NCBI GenBank assembly: GCA_035529315.1
Contig: DATKWZ010000029.1
Coordinates: forward strand, 1-33,753
Reading direction: 5' to 3'
Length of the DNA: 33,753 nt
Source of the DNA: Anaerolineae bacterium
GTDB taxonomy: Bacteria; Desulfobacterota; Desulfobacteria; Desulfobacterales; ETH-SRB1
A model generated the notes under the pieces. That model worked only from the letters and a program-made list of their open reading frames with translations, ran no database searches and was not told the DNA's origin. Below are positions 25,105 to 33,753 of the stretch, one piece after another. The position numbers and the translations under genes are program-made. Positions within the stretch are counted from its first letter, which is position 1. Every line of letters begins with the position of its first letter.

Positions 25105-25173
25105 TCTCACGCAAAGGCGCAAAGACGCTAAGTTTTATTTTTTTCTTTGCGAGTTTAGCGCCTTTGCGTGAGA
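25105..25173. repeat. 69-bp palindromic intergenic repeat
   Basis: TCTCACGCAAAGGCGC (25105-25120) is exactly complementary to GCGCCTTTGCGTGAGA (25158-25173); inside, ACGCTAA faces TTTAGCG-type sequence. It is an example of the common CGCAAAGGCGCAAAGACGC repeat. It lies between the divergent SPL and giant sensor genes and could act as a bidirectional terminator or insulator. Confidence 0.7.
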
Positions 25174-25267
25174 ATCTGAAAACTCACATGAATAAATATT
25201 GTTTCAATATGTTATTGGAGAGAATGACCTGGCCGTGCTTTTCTATTTCGCACGAAATCGCAATTTC

Positions 25268-25296
25268 TTGACTTTTATGGGATTGTAAATTATTAA
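25268..25296 (+). promoter_or_regulatory. Candidate promoter of the giant sensor gene
   Basis: TTGACT (25268-25273), a 17-bp spacer and TATTAA (25291-25296), 27 bp before the start codon. AGGAG lies between the -10 box and the ATG. Consensus match only. Confidence 0.45.
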
Positions 25297-25322
25297 ATAG
25301 TCTAACAGGAGTTTAATGAGAT

Positions 25323-28300
25323 ATGGGCGAAGTACTTACAACAATCCCAAATTATGATATTATTGAAAAGTTGGGTGAGGGGTACCAATCCATTGTTTAT
25401 AAAGCCTTTCATAAAAAGAATCCTAATCGACCATTGGCTCTCAGGGTTTTGAAAGCGGCCCTACTATCCGAAGACCAAAAAAGATATTTTCAGCAGAAAA
25501 TTGAGCATCTGAAGATCTTACATGATACCCGCCTTATCACGCCCTTATCATTTAAGGCGAGAGGAAATGTCCAGTTTTTCACCCAAAACTATTTCAAGGG
25601 TATAACCCTTGATGACTGGGCCAAAAGCCAGACTAAAATTACCTTAAATGATTTTTTCACTATAGCTTGCGAGCTGGCTGAAGCCATCGATAAAATTCAT
25701 GAAGCAGGGATTATTCATGGCGGAATCAAACCCCACAATATATTAATCGAGCCGAAGGCCTTTAATATAAGGTTAATTGATTTTATAGACCCCCTTGATG
25801 CAAGGGCTGTAAGCCATTTTATTTATGACCGAGGTTTTGTGGAAAATACTCTTGCCTATACCTCTCCCGAACAGACCGGGCGCATCAATCATAGAGTCGA
25901 TTTTTCGAGTGATCTATACTCGCTGGGGATTACCTTTTATAAATTGCTGACCGGACAACTTCCATTCTTCTCTACCGATCCCCTTGAATTAATTCATTCC
26001 CACCTGGCCGAGGAAGCGCCGCCCGTCCACGAATTAAATCCCGAAGTTCCCCCTATTCTGGGTAAAATCATAGCGAGATTAATGCTCAAACAGCCGGAGA
26101 AACGGTACCAGAGCGCGTCCGGGCTTTTGGCCGACTTCATACAGTGTCGGGATGAATATTCAGCCGCCGGCACAATCGGCGAATTTACTCTTGGGATTTA
26201 TGATCACACCCATAGAGCTGCCTTTATTTCTAAAATGGTGGGACGCGACAGGGAGTCTGAAATTATCCTTGAGGAATACGATAAAGCATCCAAGGACTCT
26301 TTCCGCTGCCTATTCATTTCAGGTCTCCCCGGCATTGGAAAAACCCGCTTGATTCAAGAACTTCAGAAACCAATCGTTAGGCACAGAGGGTATTTTACCT
26401 CAGGGAAATTCGATGTCTATCAAAAGAATATTCCATATAGCTCCCTTATACAGGCCTTAAGAAATCTGATTAGGACCTTTTTAACGGAAAGTGACGAAAG
26501 GGTCGCTCTCTGGAGGCAAAAGATCATCAAAGCGCTTGGAAGTAACGGCAGGGTGGTTACCGACGTGATCCCTGAACTGGAGATACTGCTCGATCCTCAA
26601 CCGAAGGTTAAACCGCTTCCTCCTGTTGAATCGAGAAACCGCTTCCATGATCTCTTTGGCCATTTTTTGACCTGTCTCGCCAGCGAGGAATATCCCCTGG
26701 TGCTTTTTATCGACGATCTTCAGTGGTGTGATATTGCCTCCTTTGATTTTCTTGGCAACATCTTTGCCAACCACAATGAGCATCCATACCTTTTTCTTGT
26801 AGGAGCCTATCGTCATAATGAGGTCGATTCGAGCCATCCTCTTGCCAAGTTAATACAAAGGGTAAAGGAAAACGACGAACCTCTGCAAGAAATCAGGTTG
26901 TCGCTTCTTAAACCAGAACACTGCCATGAGATGGTCTCCTATATTCTTGATTCGCCTCTTTCATATACCATGGAATTAGCCGGTTTAATAACGGAACTCA
27001 CCGAGGGGAACCCTTTGTTCGTGAGCGAGATGCTGTCGTATCTCCACAATGAAGATTTGCTCATTTTAGGTGAAAACAGTCAATGGCAATGGGATATGGA
27101 TAAGATCAGGGAGTCTGACATGCCCTCCACGGTTGTGGCGCTTTTTAGCTCAAAGGTGCAAAAACTTCCCTCTGATACTATTGACCTGCTCGAATACTGC
27201 GCTTGCATGGGAAACCTATTCACGCCGGATGAAGTTGCTCTGATCAGAGGAATTACCTTGTTGGATGTATTTGAAAAGTTGAAACCAGCCTTGGGCCGGG
27301 GGCTTTTAATCGAGAACAAAGGTCAATTGCAATTTGTTCACGACCGGGTGCAGGAAGCGGTCCTGAGCGCCATAAAATCTGAAACGCGGCGGCAGATGCA
27401 TTGGCGGATCGGATTTCACCTCCTTTCTGCTGTTCCCAAAGGGGCTGATTTGGAAAAACTGTATATCCTCTTCACCATTGCTTCCCATCTTAACCTGGGA
27501 AGGGAGAAGGCGCTGGACAGAAAAACCGCCTGCCAATTGTCGGATATCAACTATCATGCGGGTAACAAGGCCCTGGACTCGCTGGCAACAGAGGCAGCCA
27601 ATGAATATTTTCGACAAAGCCTTGAACTCTTACCGGAAGACTCCTGGGAGGGACAATACGACAGAACATTTAAGATCTTCCAGAAATTGGCAAAGACCGA
27701 GTTGATGTGCGGGGGATATGAGATCTCGGAAAAACTGCTTAATCAACTACTTGATCATGCCAAAACCGATCTGGACAAGGCGGAAGCCCTGGCCGAACAG
27801 ACCACCTCGCTCTCATCTATAGGCAATTTTATAAAAGCCATTGAAACCGCTAATCGCGGACTATCCTTTTTCGGAAAATCGATCCCGGACGATCCTGAAC
27901 TTGCAGAGAAAAAACGAGAGCAATTGATGAATGAGATCAACTCCAAAGATATCGATATTTGGGATACTATCCTCAATATGCTCTTTACTACGAAAAGAAA
28001 AAACAAGATCGAACTGGCTTTTTACAGTGAACTTATCCCGGATTTATATATGTCCGGTTTTGTGCCGCAACTCTATCTTTCGGCAGTGCAGTCAACTAAG
28101 CACTGCTTGGAAGGCGGGATGGATGAATCGGTGATCTATTCTTTTTCTATTATGGGCCTCTATCTCGGGGAGCATGGAGAATTTGAGCAGGCATTCCGCT
28201 ATGAAGACCTGGCCCGTAATTTGTCTGAAAAACACATGAACACCTTTGGGGCGACACGGGGTATGAACGGCGTTGTCTGGTGTAATATGCATTCGAGGAG

Positions 28301-30398
28301 TCATCCCGAAGAAGTGGTCAAATATTGTCTCAAGTCCATTCAATGCGGAAAAAACTGCGGCGATCTGTATAATGCAGGGCTTTCGTACGGCCCCTTGATG
28401 TGGAACCTTCAGGTGCAAGGAGCCAATATGGTTGCGATCGAAGAATATGCCAGGGAATGCCTTCAGTTTTCTCAAAAATATCATTTATTTTTTTCTGTTG
28501 GTCTGGCTGAAGCAATTCAGGCCGGGTGGATAGAACCCATGAAGAGAGGTTATACGCCCGTTCCCATGGAGGAAAAGATTAAGAAATGGGAAAAGGATAA
28601 TCATATTGCCTCTGCTGGAAGCTATTATGTCCATATTGCCTTGACCCATTATTATTTTGGAGAGTATAAAAAGGCGCAGCAGGATCTAATTAAAGCCAAG
28701 CAGTACATGAGAGGGCTCACCGACAATGTGCTGAAGCGGCAGTGGCATGTTTTTCAGGCGCTAAATGCCATCAAGTTGTATGAAAGGGGAATTGTTTACA
28801 AAAGCAAAGAAGAACTACTGTCCTATATAGAACCGCTTATCAGCAAGATTGAGACCTGGGCTCAATTCGGACCATTGCTAAAACCGTATCTTGCTTTTAT
28901 CCATGCTGAGCTGGAACGAACTACCGGAGATTTCAGAAATGCCAGAAGTCTTTACTTTGATGCTATAGCTATTGCCCACAAACAACGCTACGCGTTGCTG
29001 GAAGCTCACCTTAATGAATGTCGTGGAGAGCTTCTCAAGGGCGCAGGTTTTGAAACGGCTCGGGTTTACTTTGTCGAGGCTGCCCGGCTATACAGAAAAT
29101 GCCGGGCGGAACGTAAAGAAATTTTACTCATAGAGAAATACCCGGAATATTTTGAGAAAGAGGTACCTGCTTACGCGCCTGCCAAAGCAAAGCCGGCTGC
29201 TTACACCCTTCCCGATCTCGACGTTGACTACCTCATGAAATCCTCCCTTGCTATTTCAGCAGAGATTGATCCCGATGTCCTGTTGAAAAAGATCATGAAT
29301 GTGGTGCTGGAGGCCTCGGGTTCCCAGCATGCATATCTTTTGATTGAAGAAAACAGCCGCCTGATTGTCCGCGCCGAAAGTCATATCACTAAAAAAGATG
29401 CTGTTCGTACCGTCAAATACAACCTTGAAGATGCCGAGGACGTTTGTAAGTCTATAGTCCGTTATGTGCGCCGGACTAAAAAGAGCGTAGTCCTGAACAA
29501 TGCTTCAAAAGAGGGTGAGTTTAAGGACAATCCCAAGGTTCAGAGGATGGGCCTTAAGTCAATTCTTTGCCTTCCATTGATCAAGCAATCCAAATTGATT
29601 GGAATTCTATACATGGAAAACCGTTTGTCGGATTCGGTTTTCACACCGGAAAGGACAGCGATGACCGAGTTGTTGACTTCCCAGGCAGCCATCTCTTTTG
29701 AGAACGCCCGTCTGCTTGACGAGATGAGACAGGCTGAGGATCAAATCAAGGCATCGCTGAATGAGAAAGAAGTGCTTTTGAAAGAAATTCACCACCGTGT
29801 TAAAAACAATTTGCAGATTATTTCCAGTCTGCTTAGTCTTCAATCTACGCATATCAAGGATAAACATGACATAGAGATATTCAAGGAGAGCCGGAATCGT
29901 GTCAGGTCAATGGCTTTCGTTCATGAAAAACTGTATCAATCAGAAGACCTGGCGATGATTGACTTTGCTGAATATACCAGAAAGCTAACAACTTCTTTAT
30001 TCCATTCGTATGCGGCCTATCCAGAGAACATAACTCTGGAGATCAATGCGGACGATATCTTTCTGGGTATTAATGATGCCATCCCTTGTGGTTTGATTAT
30101 AAATGAACTTGTTTCAAATTGCCTGAAACACGCTTTCCCAAGGGGTAAGAAGGGAAAAATATGCGTCGAACTTCATTCGAAAAGGAACCTGCACGCAAAT
30201 AATAAGTTTACACTGATAGTCGATGATAACGGCGCCCGCTTCCCAAAAGGTTTAGACTTCCGAAAAGCGAAAACATTAGGTTTGCAATTAGTAACGACTT
30301 TGGTAAAACAGCTTAAAGGGACGATCGAGTTTGATAGAGATGATAGAACAAAATTTGAGATTACATTTACCCCGAGAGAAAAAAGGAAAGGGGGTTAA
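25323..30398 (+). CDS. Giant sensor: kinase-like domain, STAND-type ATPase, helical repeats, GAF, histidine kinase
   Basis: 1691 residues. (a) 10-270, protein-kinase fold with glycine loop LGEGYQSIVY and TSPEQTGR, but HRD is HGG (132-134), DFG is DFI (153-155) and the beta-3 Lys is Arg41. (b) about 310-620, AAA_16/MalT-like ATPase: Walker A GLPGIGKT (334-341), Walker B LFIDD (Asp464). (c) about 630-1290, helical TPR-like region. (d) about 1297-1480, GAF domain. (e) HisKA_2 motif EIHHRVKNNLQ (His1490-His1491) and HATPase with INELVSNCLKHAF, DDNGARFPKG and LGLQLV. The family is the multi-kinase sensors of cyanobacteria, myxobacteria and deltaproteobacteria. The product is cytoplasmic: no membrane helix. 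Four bp downstream lies the hybrid kinase. The ligand is unknown. Confidence 0.9.
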   Translation: MGEVLTTIPNYDIIEKLGEGYQSIVYKAFHKKNPNRPLALRVLKAALLSEDQKRYFQQKIEHLKILHDTRLITPLSFKARGNVQFFTQNYFKGITLDDWAKSQTKITLNDFFTIACELAEAIDKIHEAGIIHGGIKPHNILIEPKAFNIRLIDFIDPLDARAVSHFIYDRGFVENTLAYTSPEQTGRINHRVDFSSDLYSLGITFYKLLTGQLPFFSTDPLELIHSHLAEEAPPVHELNPEVPPILGKIIARLMLKQPEKRYQSASGLLADFIQCRDEYSAAGTIGEFTLGIYDHTHRAAFISKMVGRDRESEIILEEYDKASKDSFRCLFISGLPGIGKTRLIQELQKPIVRHRGYFTSGKFDVYQKNIPYSSLIQALRNLIRTFLTESDERVALWRQKIIKALGSNGRVVTDVIPELEILLDPQPKVKPLPPVESRNRFHDLFGHFLTCLASEEYPLVLFIDDLQWCDIASFDFLGNIFANHNEHPYLFLVGAYRHNEVDSSHPLAKLIQRVKENDEPLQEIRLSLLKPEHCHEMVSYILDSPLSYTMELAGLITELTEGNPLFVSEMLSYLHNEDLLILGENSQWQWDMDKIRESDMPSTVVALFSSKVQKLPSDTIDLLEYCACMGNLFTPDEVALIRGITLLDVFEKLKPALGRGLLIENKGQLQFVHDRVQEAVLSAIKSETRRQMHWRIGFHLLSAVPKGADLEKLYILFTIASHLNLGREKALDRKTACQLSDINYHAGNKALDSLATEAANEYFRQSLELLPEDSWEGQYDRTFKIFQKLAKTELMCGGYEISEKLLNQLLDHAKTDLDKAEALAEQTTSLSSIGNFIKAIETANRGLSFFGKSIPDDPELAEKKREQLMNEINSKDIDIWDTILNMLFTTKRKNKIELAFYSELIPDLYMSGFVPQLYLSAVQSTKHCLEGGMDESVIYSFSIMGLYLGEHGEFEQAFRYEDLARNLSEKHMNTFGATRGMNGVVWCNMHSRSHPEEVVKYCLKSIQCGKNCGDLYNAGLSYGPLMWNLQVQGANMVAIEEYARECLQFSQKYHLFFSVGLAEAIQAGWIEPMKRGYTPVPMEEKIKKWEKDNHIASAGSYYVHIALTHYYFGEYKKAQQDLIKAKQYMRGLTDNVLKRQWHVFQALNAIKLYERGIVYKSKEELLSYIEPLISKIETWAQFGPLLKPYLAFIHAELERTTGDFRNARSLYFDAIAIAHKQRYALLEAHLNECRGELLKGAGFETARVYFVEAARLYRKCRAERKEILLIEKYPEYFEKEVPAYAPAKAKPAAYTLPDLDVDYLMKSSLAISAEIDPDVLLKKIMNVVLEASGSQHAYLLIEENSRLIVRAESHITKKDAVRTVKYNLEDAEDVCKSIVRYVRRTKKSVVLNNASKEGEFKDNPKVQRMGLKSILCLPLIKQSKLIGILYMENRLSDSVFTPERTAMTELLTSQAAISFENARLLDEMRQAEDQIKASLNEKEVLLKEIHHRVKNNLQIISSLLSLQSTHIKDKHDIEIFKESRNRVRSMAFVHEKLYQSEDLAMIDFAEYTRKLTTSLFHSYAAYPENITLEINADDIFLGINDAIPCGLIINELVSNCLKHAFPRGKKGKICVELHSKRNLHANNKFTLIVDDNGARFPKGLDFRKAKTLGLQLVTTLVKQLKGTIEFDRDDRTKFEITFTPREKRKGG

Positions 30399-30402
30399 GA
30401 CA

Positions 30403-32301
30403 ATGACGAATGCGCAGATTTTGATTGTTGAAGATGAAGGTATCATCGCGAATGATATACAAAATACATTGGAAGGTTTGGGATATGCTGTTATTGCTAT
30501 CGCATCTTCCGGAAAAGAAGCCATTAAAAAAGCAGTGGAGATGCTCCCTGATTTAGTGCTTATGGATATCGTGTTAGAAGGGCTCATGGACGGCGTGGAA
30601 GCGGCTGAGCGAATCATGGATCGTCTCGATATTCCAGTGGTATATCTCACTGCTTATGCAGACGACAAAACATTGCAGCGGGCAAAGATAACAGAGCCTT
30701 ACGGTTATATACTTAAACCTTTCAGTGAAAGAGAATTATACACTACCATCGAGATGGCCCTTTACAAGCATAAGATGAAAAAAAAGTTAAGAGAGAGTGA
30801 ACAATGGCTTTTCACCACACTTAAAAGTATAGGCGATGCCGTGATCGCCACCGATTCAGAAGGTTTAATAACATTCATGAATCCCGTTGCCGAGATTTTA
30901 ACGGGATGGAAACAGGAAGACGCTACAGGAAAACCTTTGGGGAAAGTTTTCAATATTATAAATGAGACAACAGGCAAACTGGCCGAAAATCCTGTAACGA
31001 AGGTACTCAAAGAAGGTATTGTCGTGGGGCTGGCAAATCATACGGTGTTGATAGCCAAAAACGGAGCAAAACGCCCTATTGATGACAGCGGCGCTCCTAT
31101 TAGAGATAAAAAAGAAAACATCATCGGTGTTGTTTTGGTCTTCCGTGATATTACTGAAAAGCGGAAAATGGAAGAAGAACTCTTGAAAGCGGACATACTT
31201 GAATCCCTCGGTATCCTTGCCGGCGGTATCGCCCATGATTTCAACAATATTCTAACGGCAATTATGGGTAATATTATGTTGGCAAAGATATATACACAAC
31301 CAGGAGATAAGATATTTGAAAGATTGAAAGAGGCAGAAAATGCGTCCTTTCGGGCAAGGGATTTAACCCAACAATTAGTTACCTTTTCCAAGGGCGGAGC
31401 GCCAATCAAGAAAACCGCTTTTATCTTAAAAATGCTAAAGGACACAACCCTGTTTGCCTTAAGCGGTTCTAATGTCAGAAGTGAATTCTTTATAACAGGT
31501 GACCTCTGGCCGGTTGATGTGGATGAGGGACAGGTCAGTCAGGTCATCAACAATTTGATAATCAATGCCAGCCATGCTATGCCTAAAGGTGGGATAATCA
31601 AGGTGCGCGCTGAAAATATTGTTTTAGATGCTAAGCGGGGTCTTCCTCTAAAAGAGGGGAAATATATAAAGATATCCGTTGAAGATCAGGGTGTTGGGAT
31701 TTCGAAAGAGCATCTCAAACAAATATTTGACCCCTATTTTACCACTAAACAGAAGGGAAGCGGTCTGGGGCTTGCCACTGCTTATTCAGTTATCAAAAAG
31801 CATGATGGCTATATTCAAGTTAAATCAAAGCTTGAAGTGGGAACCACTTTTAATATTTACCTGCCTGCTTCTTCAGAGGAAATATTGATTGAAAAAGAAA
31901 TCAGAGAAAAAATTCTTACTGGAAAGGGTAAAGTTTTAATAATGGACGACGAAGAGATAGTCAGAAATGTGGCAGGCGAAATGATCAAGGTTTTAGGCTA
32001 TGAAGCGGAGTTTGCCAAAGATGGCGCTGAAGCGATTGAACTGTATAAAAAGGCTAAAGAATCCGCGCAACCCTTTGAAGCAATCATAATGGATTTAACC
32101 ATTCCCGGCGGGATGGGAGGCAAGGAAACCATTCAGAAACTTATCAAGATTGATCCTGAAGCTAAAGCCATTGTTTCCAGCGGTTATTCTAATGATCCCG
32201 TAATGACTGAATATAGAAAACATGGTTTTTGCGGCGTTGTTGCCAAGCCATATAAGATCAAAGAACTGGGCGAAGTATTATATGAAGTAATAATGAGGTA
32301 A
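30403..32301 (+). CDS. Hybrid histidine kinase, REC-PAS-HisKA-HATPase-REC
   Basis: 632 residues. REC1 (1-120) has acidic pocket ED, phospho-acceptor Asp55 (LMDIVLEG), YLTAYAD and YILKPF. A PAS domain follows (about 130-250, AVIATDSEGLITFMNPVAE), then HisKA with GGIAHDFNNIL (His278), HATPase with NLIINASHAMP, DQGVGI and GSGLGLATAYSV, and REC2 (about 515-632) with Asp564 (IIMDLTIPGG) and VAKPY. No membrane helix, so cytoplasmic. ATG 30403 was taken over the open frame from 30331: it follows AAAGGAAAGGGGG and starts exactly at REC1 four bp after the upstream stop. A four-step phosphorelay with the upstream kinase is a reasonable inference; the output partner is not in the window. Confidence 0.92.
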   Translation: MTNAQILIVEDEGIIANDIQNTLEGLGYAVIAIASSGKEAIKKAVEMLPDLVLMDIVLEGLMDGVEAAERIMDRLDIPVVYLTAYADDKTLQRAKITEPYGYILKPFSERELYTTIEMALYKHKMKKKLRESEQWLFTTLKSIGDAVIATDSEGLITFMNPVAEILTGWKQEDATGKPLGKVFNIINETTGKLAENPVTKVLKEGIVVGLANHTVLIAKNGAKRPIDDSGAPIRDKKENIIGVVLVFRDITEKRKMEEELLKADILESLGILAGGIAHDFNNILTAIMGNIMLAKIYTQPGDKIFERLKEAENASFRARDLTQQLVTFSKGGAPIKKTAFILKMLKDTTLFALSGSNVRSEFFITGDLWPVDVDEGQVSQVINNLIINASHAMPKGGIIKVRAENIVLDAKRGLPLKEGKYIKISVEDQGVGISKEHLKQIFDPYFTTKQKGSGLGLATAYSVIKKHDGYIQVKSKLEVGTTFNIYLPASSEEILIEKEIREKILTGKGKVLIMDDEEIVRNVAGEMIKVLGYEAEFAKDGAEAIELYKKAKESAQPFEAIIMDLTIPGGMGGKETIQKLIKIDPEAKAIVSSGYSNDPVMTEYRKHGFCGVVAKPYKIKELGEVLYEVIMR

Positions 32302-32318
32302 CCACGCCCTGGCGTGGT
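32301..32318 (+). terminator. Hairpin after the hybrid kinase gene
   Basis: ACCACGCC-CT-GGCGTGGT, a perfect eight-base inverted repeat overlapping the last base of the stop codon. There is no T run behind it, so intrinsic termination would be weak; it may serve as an RNA-stabilising hairpin. A second inverted repeat, TTTGCATAC/GTATGCAAA, follows at 32352-32379. Confidence 0.45.
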
Positions 32319-32340
32319 AAACCGTGAACGGTCTGGTTAT

Positions 32341-32511
32341 CTATACAGTATTTTGCATACCATGGATTTTGTATGCAAATGTTACCTGCCCTTCAAATAA
32401 TTCACGCGCATCATGAACTGTTTCAGAAGGCAGATTAAGGCGCGATTTTATGGAAATAACCTCGGGTGAATCAGCAACCTCCTGATCTATGTAAAGCTTT
32501 AAAAGCCGCAT
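32341..32511 (-). pseudogene. Truncated copy of the SPL radical SAM gene 5' end
   Basis: Bases 32392-32511 match 24921-25040, the first 40 codons of the intact SPL gene, at about 110 of 120 positions with no gaps. The copy keeps the ATG and has a plausible ribosome site (AGGG), then leaves homology after ARELFE and reads 16 unrelated codons to TAG at 32341-32343, a 56-codon frame without the iron-sulfur motif. Three of 40 residues differ (S2R, K10Q, F29S). The rest of the 399-bp gap to glnB is AT-rich, with two hairpins and no clear sigma-54 element. Confidence 0.85.
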
Positions 32512-32607
32512 AATAACCCTGTAATTCCTGAAAATATTTTATTTTTATTGTAAATTTAAAAATAATAGTATAAATATTTAACAAAATTTTTACCAAAATC
32601 TATATAG

Positions 32608-33042
<435 letters not shown>

Positions 33043-33055
33043 TAACAAGTATTTG

Positions 33056-33121
33056 TTCAGGTTATTAGCCTGAAGACTGTAGACTTAAAGACACTGATAT
33101 TACCACAACGGCAAAGGCCGT
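33056..33121 (+). promoter_or_regulatory. Hairpins in the glnB-glnA spacer
   Basis: TTCAGG-TTATTAG-CCTGAA (33056-33074) and ACGGC-AAAG-GCCGT (33108-33121) followed by ATTTT. The second ends nine bases before the glnA ribosome site AGAAGGAAAA and could attenuate or protect the glnA part of the transcript. No -24/-12 promoter is visible in the spacer. Confidence 0.4.
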
Positions 33122-33141
33122 ATTTTAGAAGGAAAATAATT

Positions 33142-33753
33142 ATGACACCAAAACAGGTACTGGAAATGGCTAAAGAAAATGCAGCCAAAGTTGTGGATAT
33201 ACGTTTTCTTGACCTTCCAGGTGTATGGCAGCATTTTACCGTGCCTATATGCGAATTGGACGAGTCAAGCTTTGAAGATGGTTTCGGGTTTGACGGTTCA
33301 AGCATCAGGGGATGGCAGCCGATTCACGCCAGCGACATGCTTGTGATACCCGATCCTGCGACCGCAAAGATGGATCCATTCTTTGAAGTTCCCACCCTGG
33401 TTCTTATCGGAGATATAGCCGACCCGCTCACACTGGAACCTTATTCCCGTGATCCGCGCTATATAGCTAAGAAAGCGGAATTATTCCTGAAAAGCAGTGG
33501 AATCGGCGACACCGTATACATCGGACCTGAAGCGGAATTTTTTATCTTTGATAACGTGCGCTTCGAATCATCGACAAACATGGCTTTCTATGAGGTTGAC
33601 TCTGTGGAAGGAGTCTGGAACAGCGGCAGAGAAGAATGCCCGAATCTTGGCTATAAACCAAGGCATAAGCAAGGGTACTTTCCTGTTCCTCCGACAGACA
33701 AATTTCAGGACCTGCGCACCCGAATGCTTCTCACCCTTGAAAAACTTGGTATA
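33142..33753 (+). CDS. glnA: Type I glutamine synthetase, 3' end outside window
   Basis: The first 204 residues of an open frame that runs off the window end; no stop is seen. N-terminal beta-grasp landmarks are VDIRFLDLPGVWQHFTVP and FGFDGSSIRGW, followed by DMLVIPDP, SRDPRYIAKKAELFL and the metal-binding GPEAEFFIFD with the first catalytic glutamates. Glutamine synthetase makes glutamine from glutamate, ammonia and ATP in the cytoplasm as a dodecamer. ATG 33142 follows AGAAGGAAAATAATT. Its place behind glnB is the classical arrangement. Whether the adenylylation Tyr of the beta subtype is present lies beyond the window. Confidence 0.95.
   Translation, partial: MTPKQVLEMAKENAAKVVDIRFLDLPGVWQHFTVPICELDESSFEDGFGFDGSSIRGWQPIHASDMLVIPDPATAKMDPFFEVPTLVLIGDIADPLTLEPYSRDPRYIAKKAELFLKSSGIGDTVYIGPEAEFFIFDNVRFESSTNMAFYEVDSVEGVWNSGREECPNLGYKPRHKQGYFPVPPTDKFQDLRTRMLLTLEKLGI

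Noticed and set aside
30331..30402. Earlier start for the hybrid kinase
   Set aside because: Lies inside the upstream kinase gene; the REC domain begins exactly at ATG 30403, which has its own ribosome site.
33043..33141. Glutamine riboswitch before glnA
   Set aside because: Only simple hairpins are present; the conserved core of the known glnA/Downstream-peptide motifs is not seen.

Overview
The window looks like a chromosomal segment of a Gram-negative, probably anaerobic deltaproteobacterium (Desulfobacterota, most likely near Desulfobacterales). The basis is the mix of housekeeping genes (xseA-xseB-ispA-dxs-tlyA, glmM, glnB-glnA), a DVU0772-type small protein, a sigma-54 activator with a cysteine-bearing PAS domain, an SPL-family radical SAM protein, very large multidomain sensor kinases, and AT-leaning intergenic DNA full of short palindromic and heptanucleotide repeats. 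The taxonomic call is inference from gene content and style; no rRNA or tRNA gene was found.

Layout. (1) 1-4.3 kb is an accessory patch: the 3' part of a small conserved gene, an XRE repressor plus ImmA/IrrE metallopeptidase pair with a clear promoter/operator, two REP-like hairpins, a relic of the small gene, a DUF4143-type AAA+ ATPase, an orphan 81-residue protein and wrbA. (2) 4.6-8.4 kb is a heterodimeric ABC exporter (two overlapping half-transporter genes), divergent from a PAS/AAA+/Fis sigma-54 activator (8.6-10.0 kb). (3) 10.0-15.2 kb holds a DVU0772-like gene, fxsA, a left-handed beta-helix GlmU-like protein, glmM with a strong terminator, a Bax-inhibitor-1 family membrane protein and a small orphan. 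(4) 15.7-23.7 kb is a housekeeping run: exonuclease VII (xseA, xseB), a membrane-anchored coiled-coil protein, ispA, dxs, tlyA, then a non-canonical EF-G paralogue. (5) 23.9-32.5 kb: an SPL-like radical SAM gene on the minus strand, then a 1691-residue pseudokinase/STAND ATPase/GAF/histidine kinase and a REC-PAS-HisKA-HATPase-REC hybrid kinase. (6) 32.7 kb to the end: glnB and the 5' part of glnA.

How the parts fit. xseA-xseB, ispA-dxs-tlyA and glnB-glnA are classic functional units (DNA repair nuclease; isoprenoid precursor synthesis plus rRNA methylation; nitrogen control). The two kinase genes lie 4 bp apart and can be wired into one phosphorelay (HisKA_2 histidine to REC1 to HisKA histidine to REC2). 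They sit between the intact SPL gene and a 120-bp, roughly 92% identical copy of that gene's 5' end near glnB, which suggests the signalling module was inserted or rearranged there.

The most unusual signals are that bracketing gene fragment, the apparent loss of catalytic residues in the giant sensor's kinase domain, a family of heptanucleotide-based intergenic repeats (one copy splits what looks like the terminator of the EF-G-like gene), a 187-bp inverted-repeat element, and a stand-alone beta-helix GlmU-like protein beside glmM.
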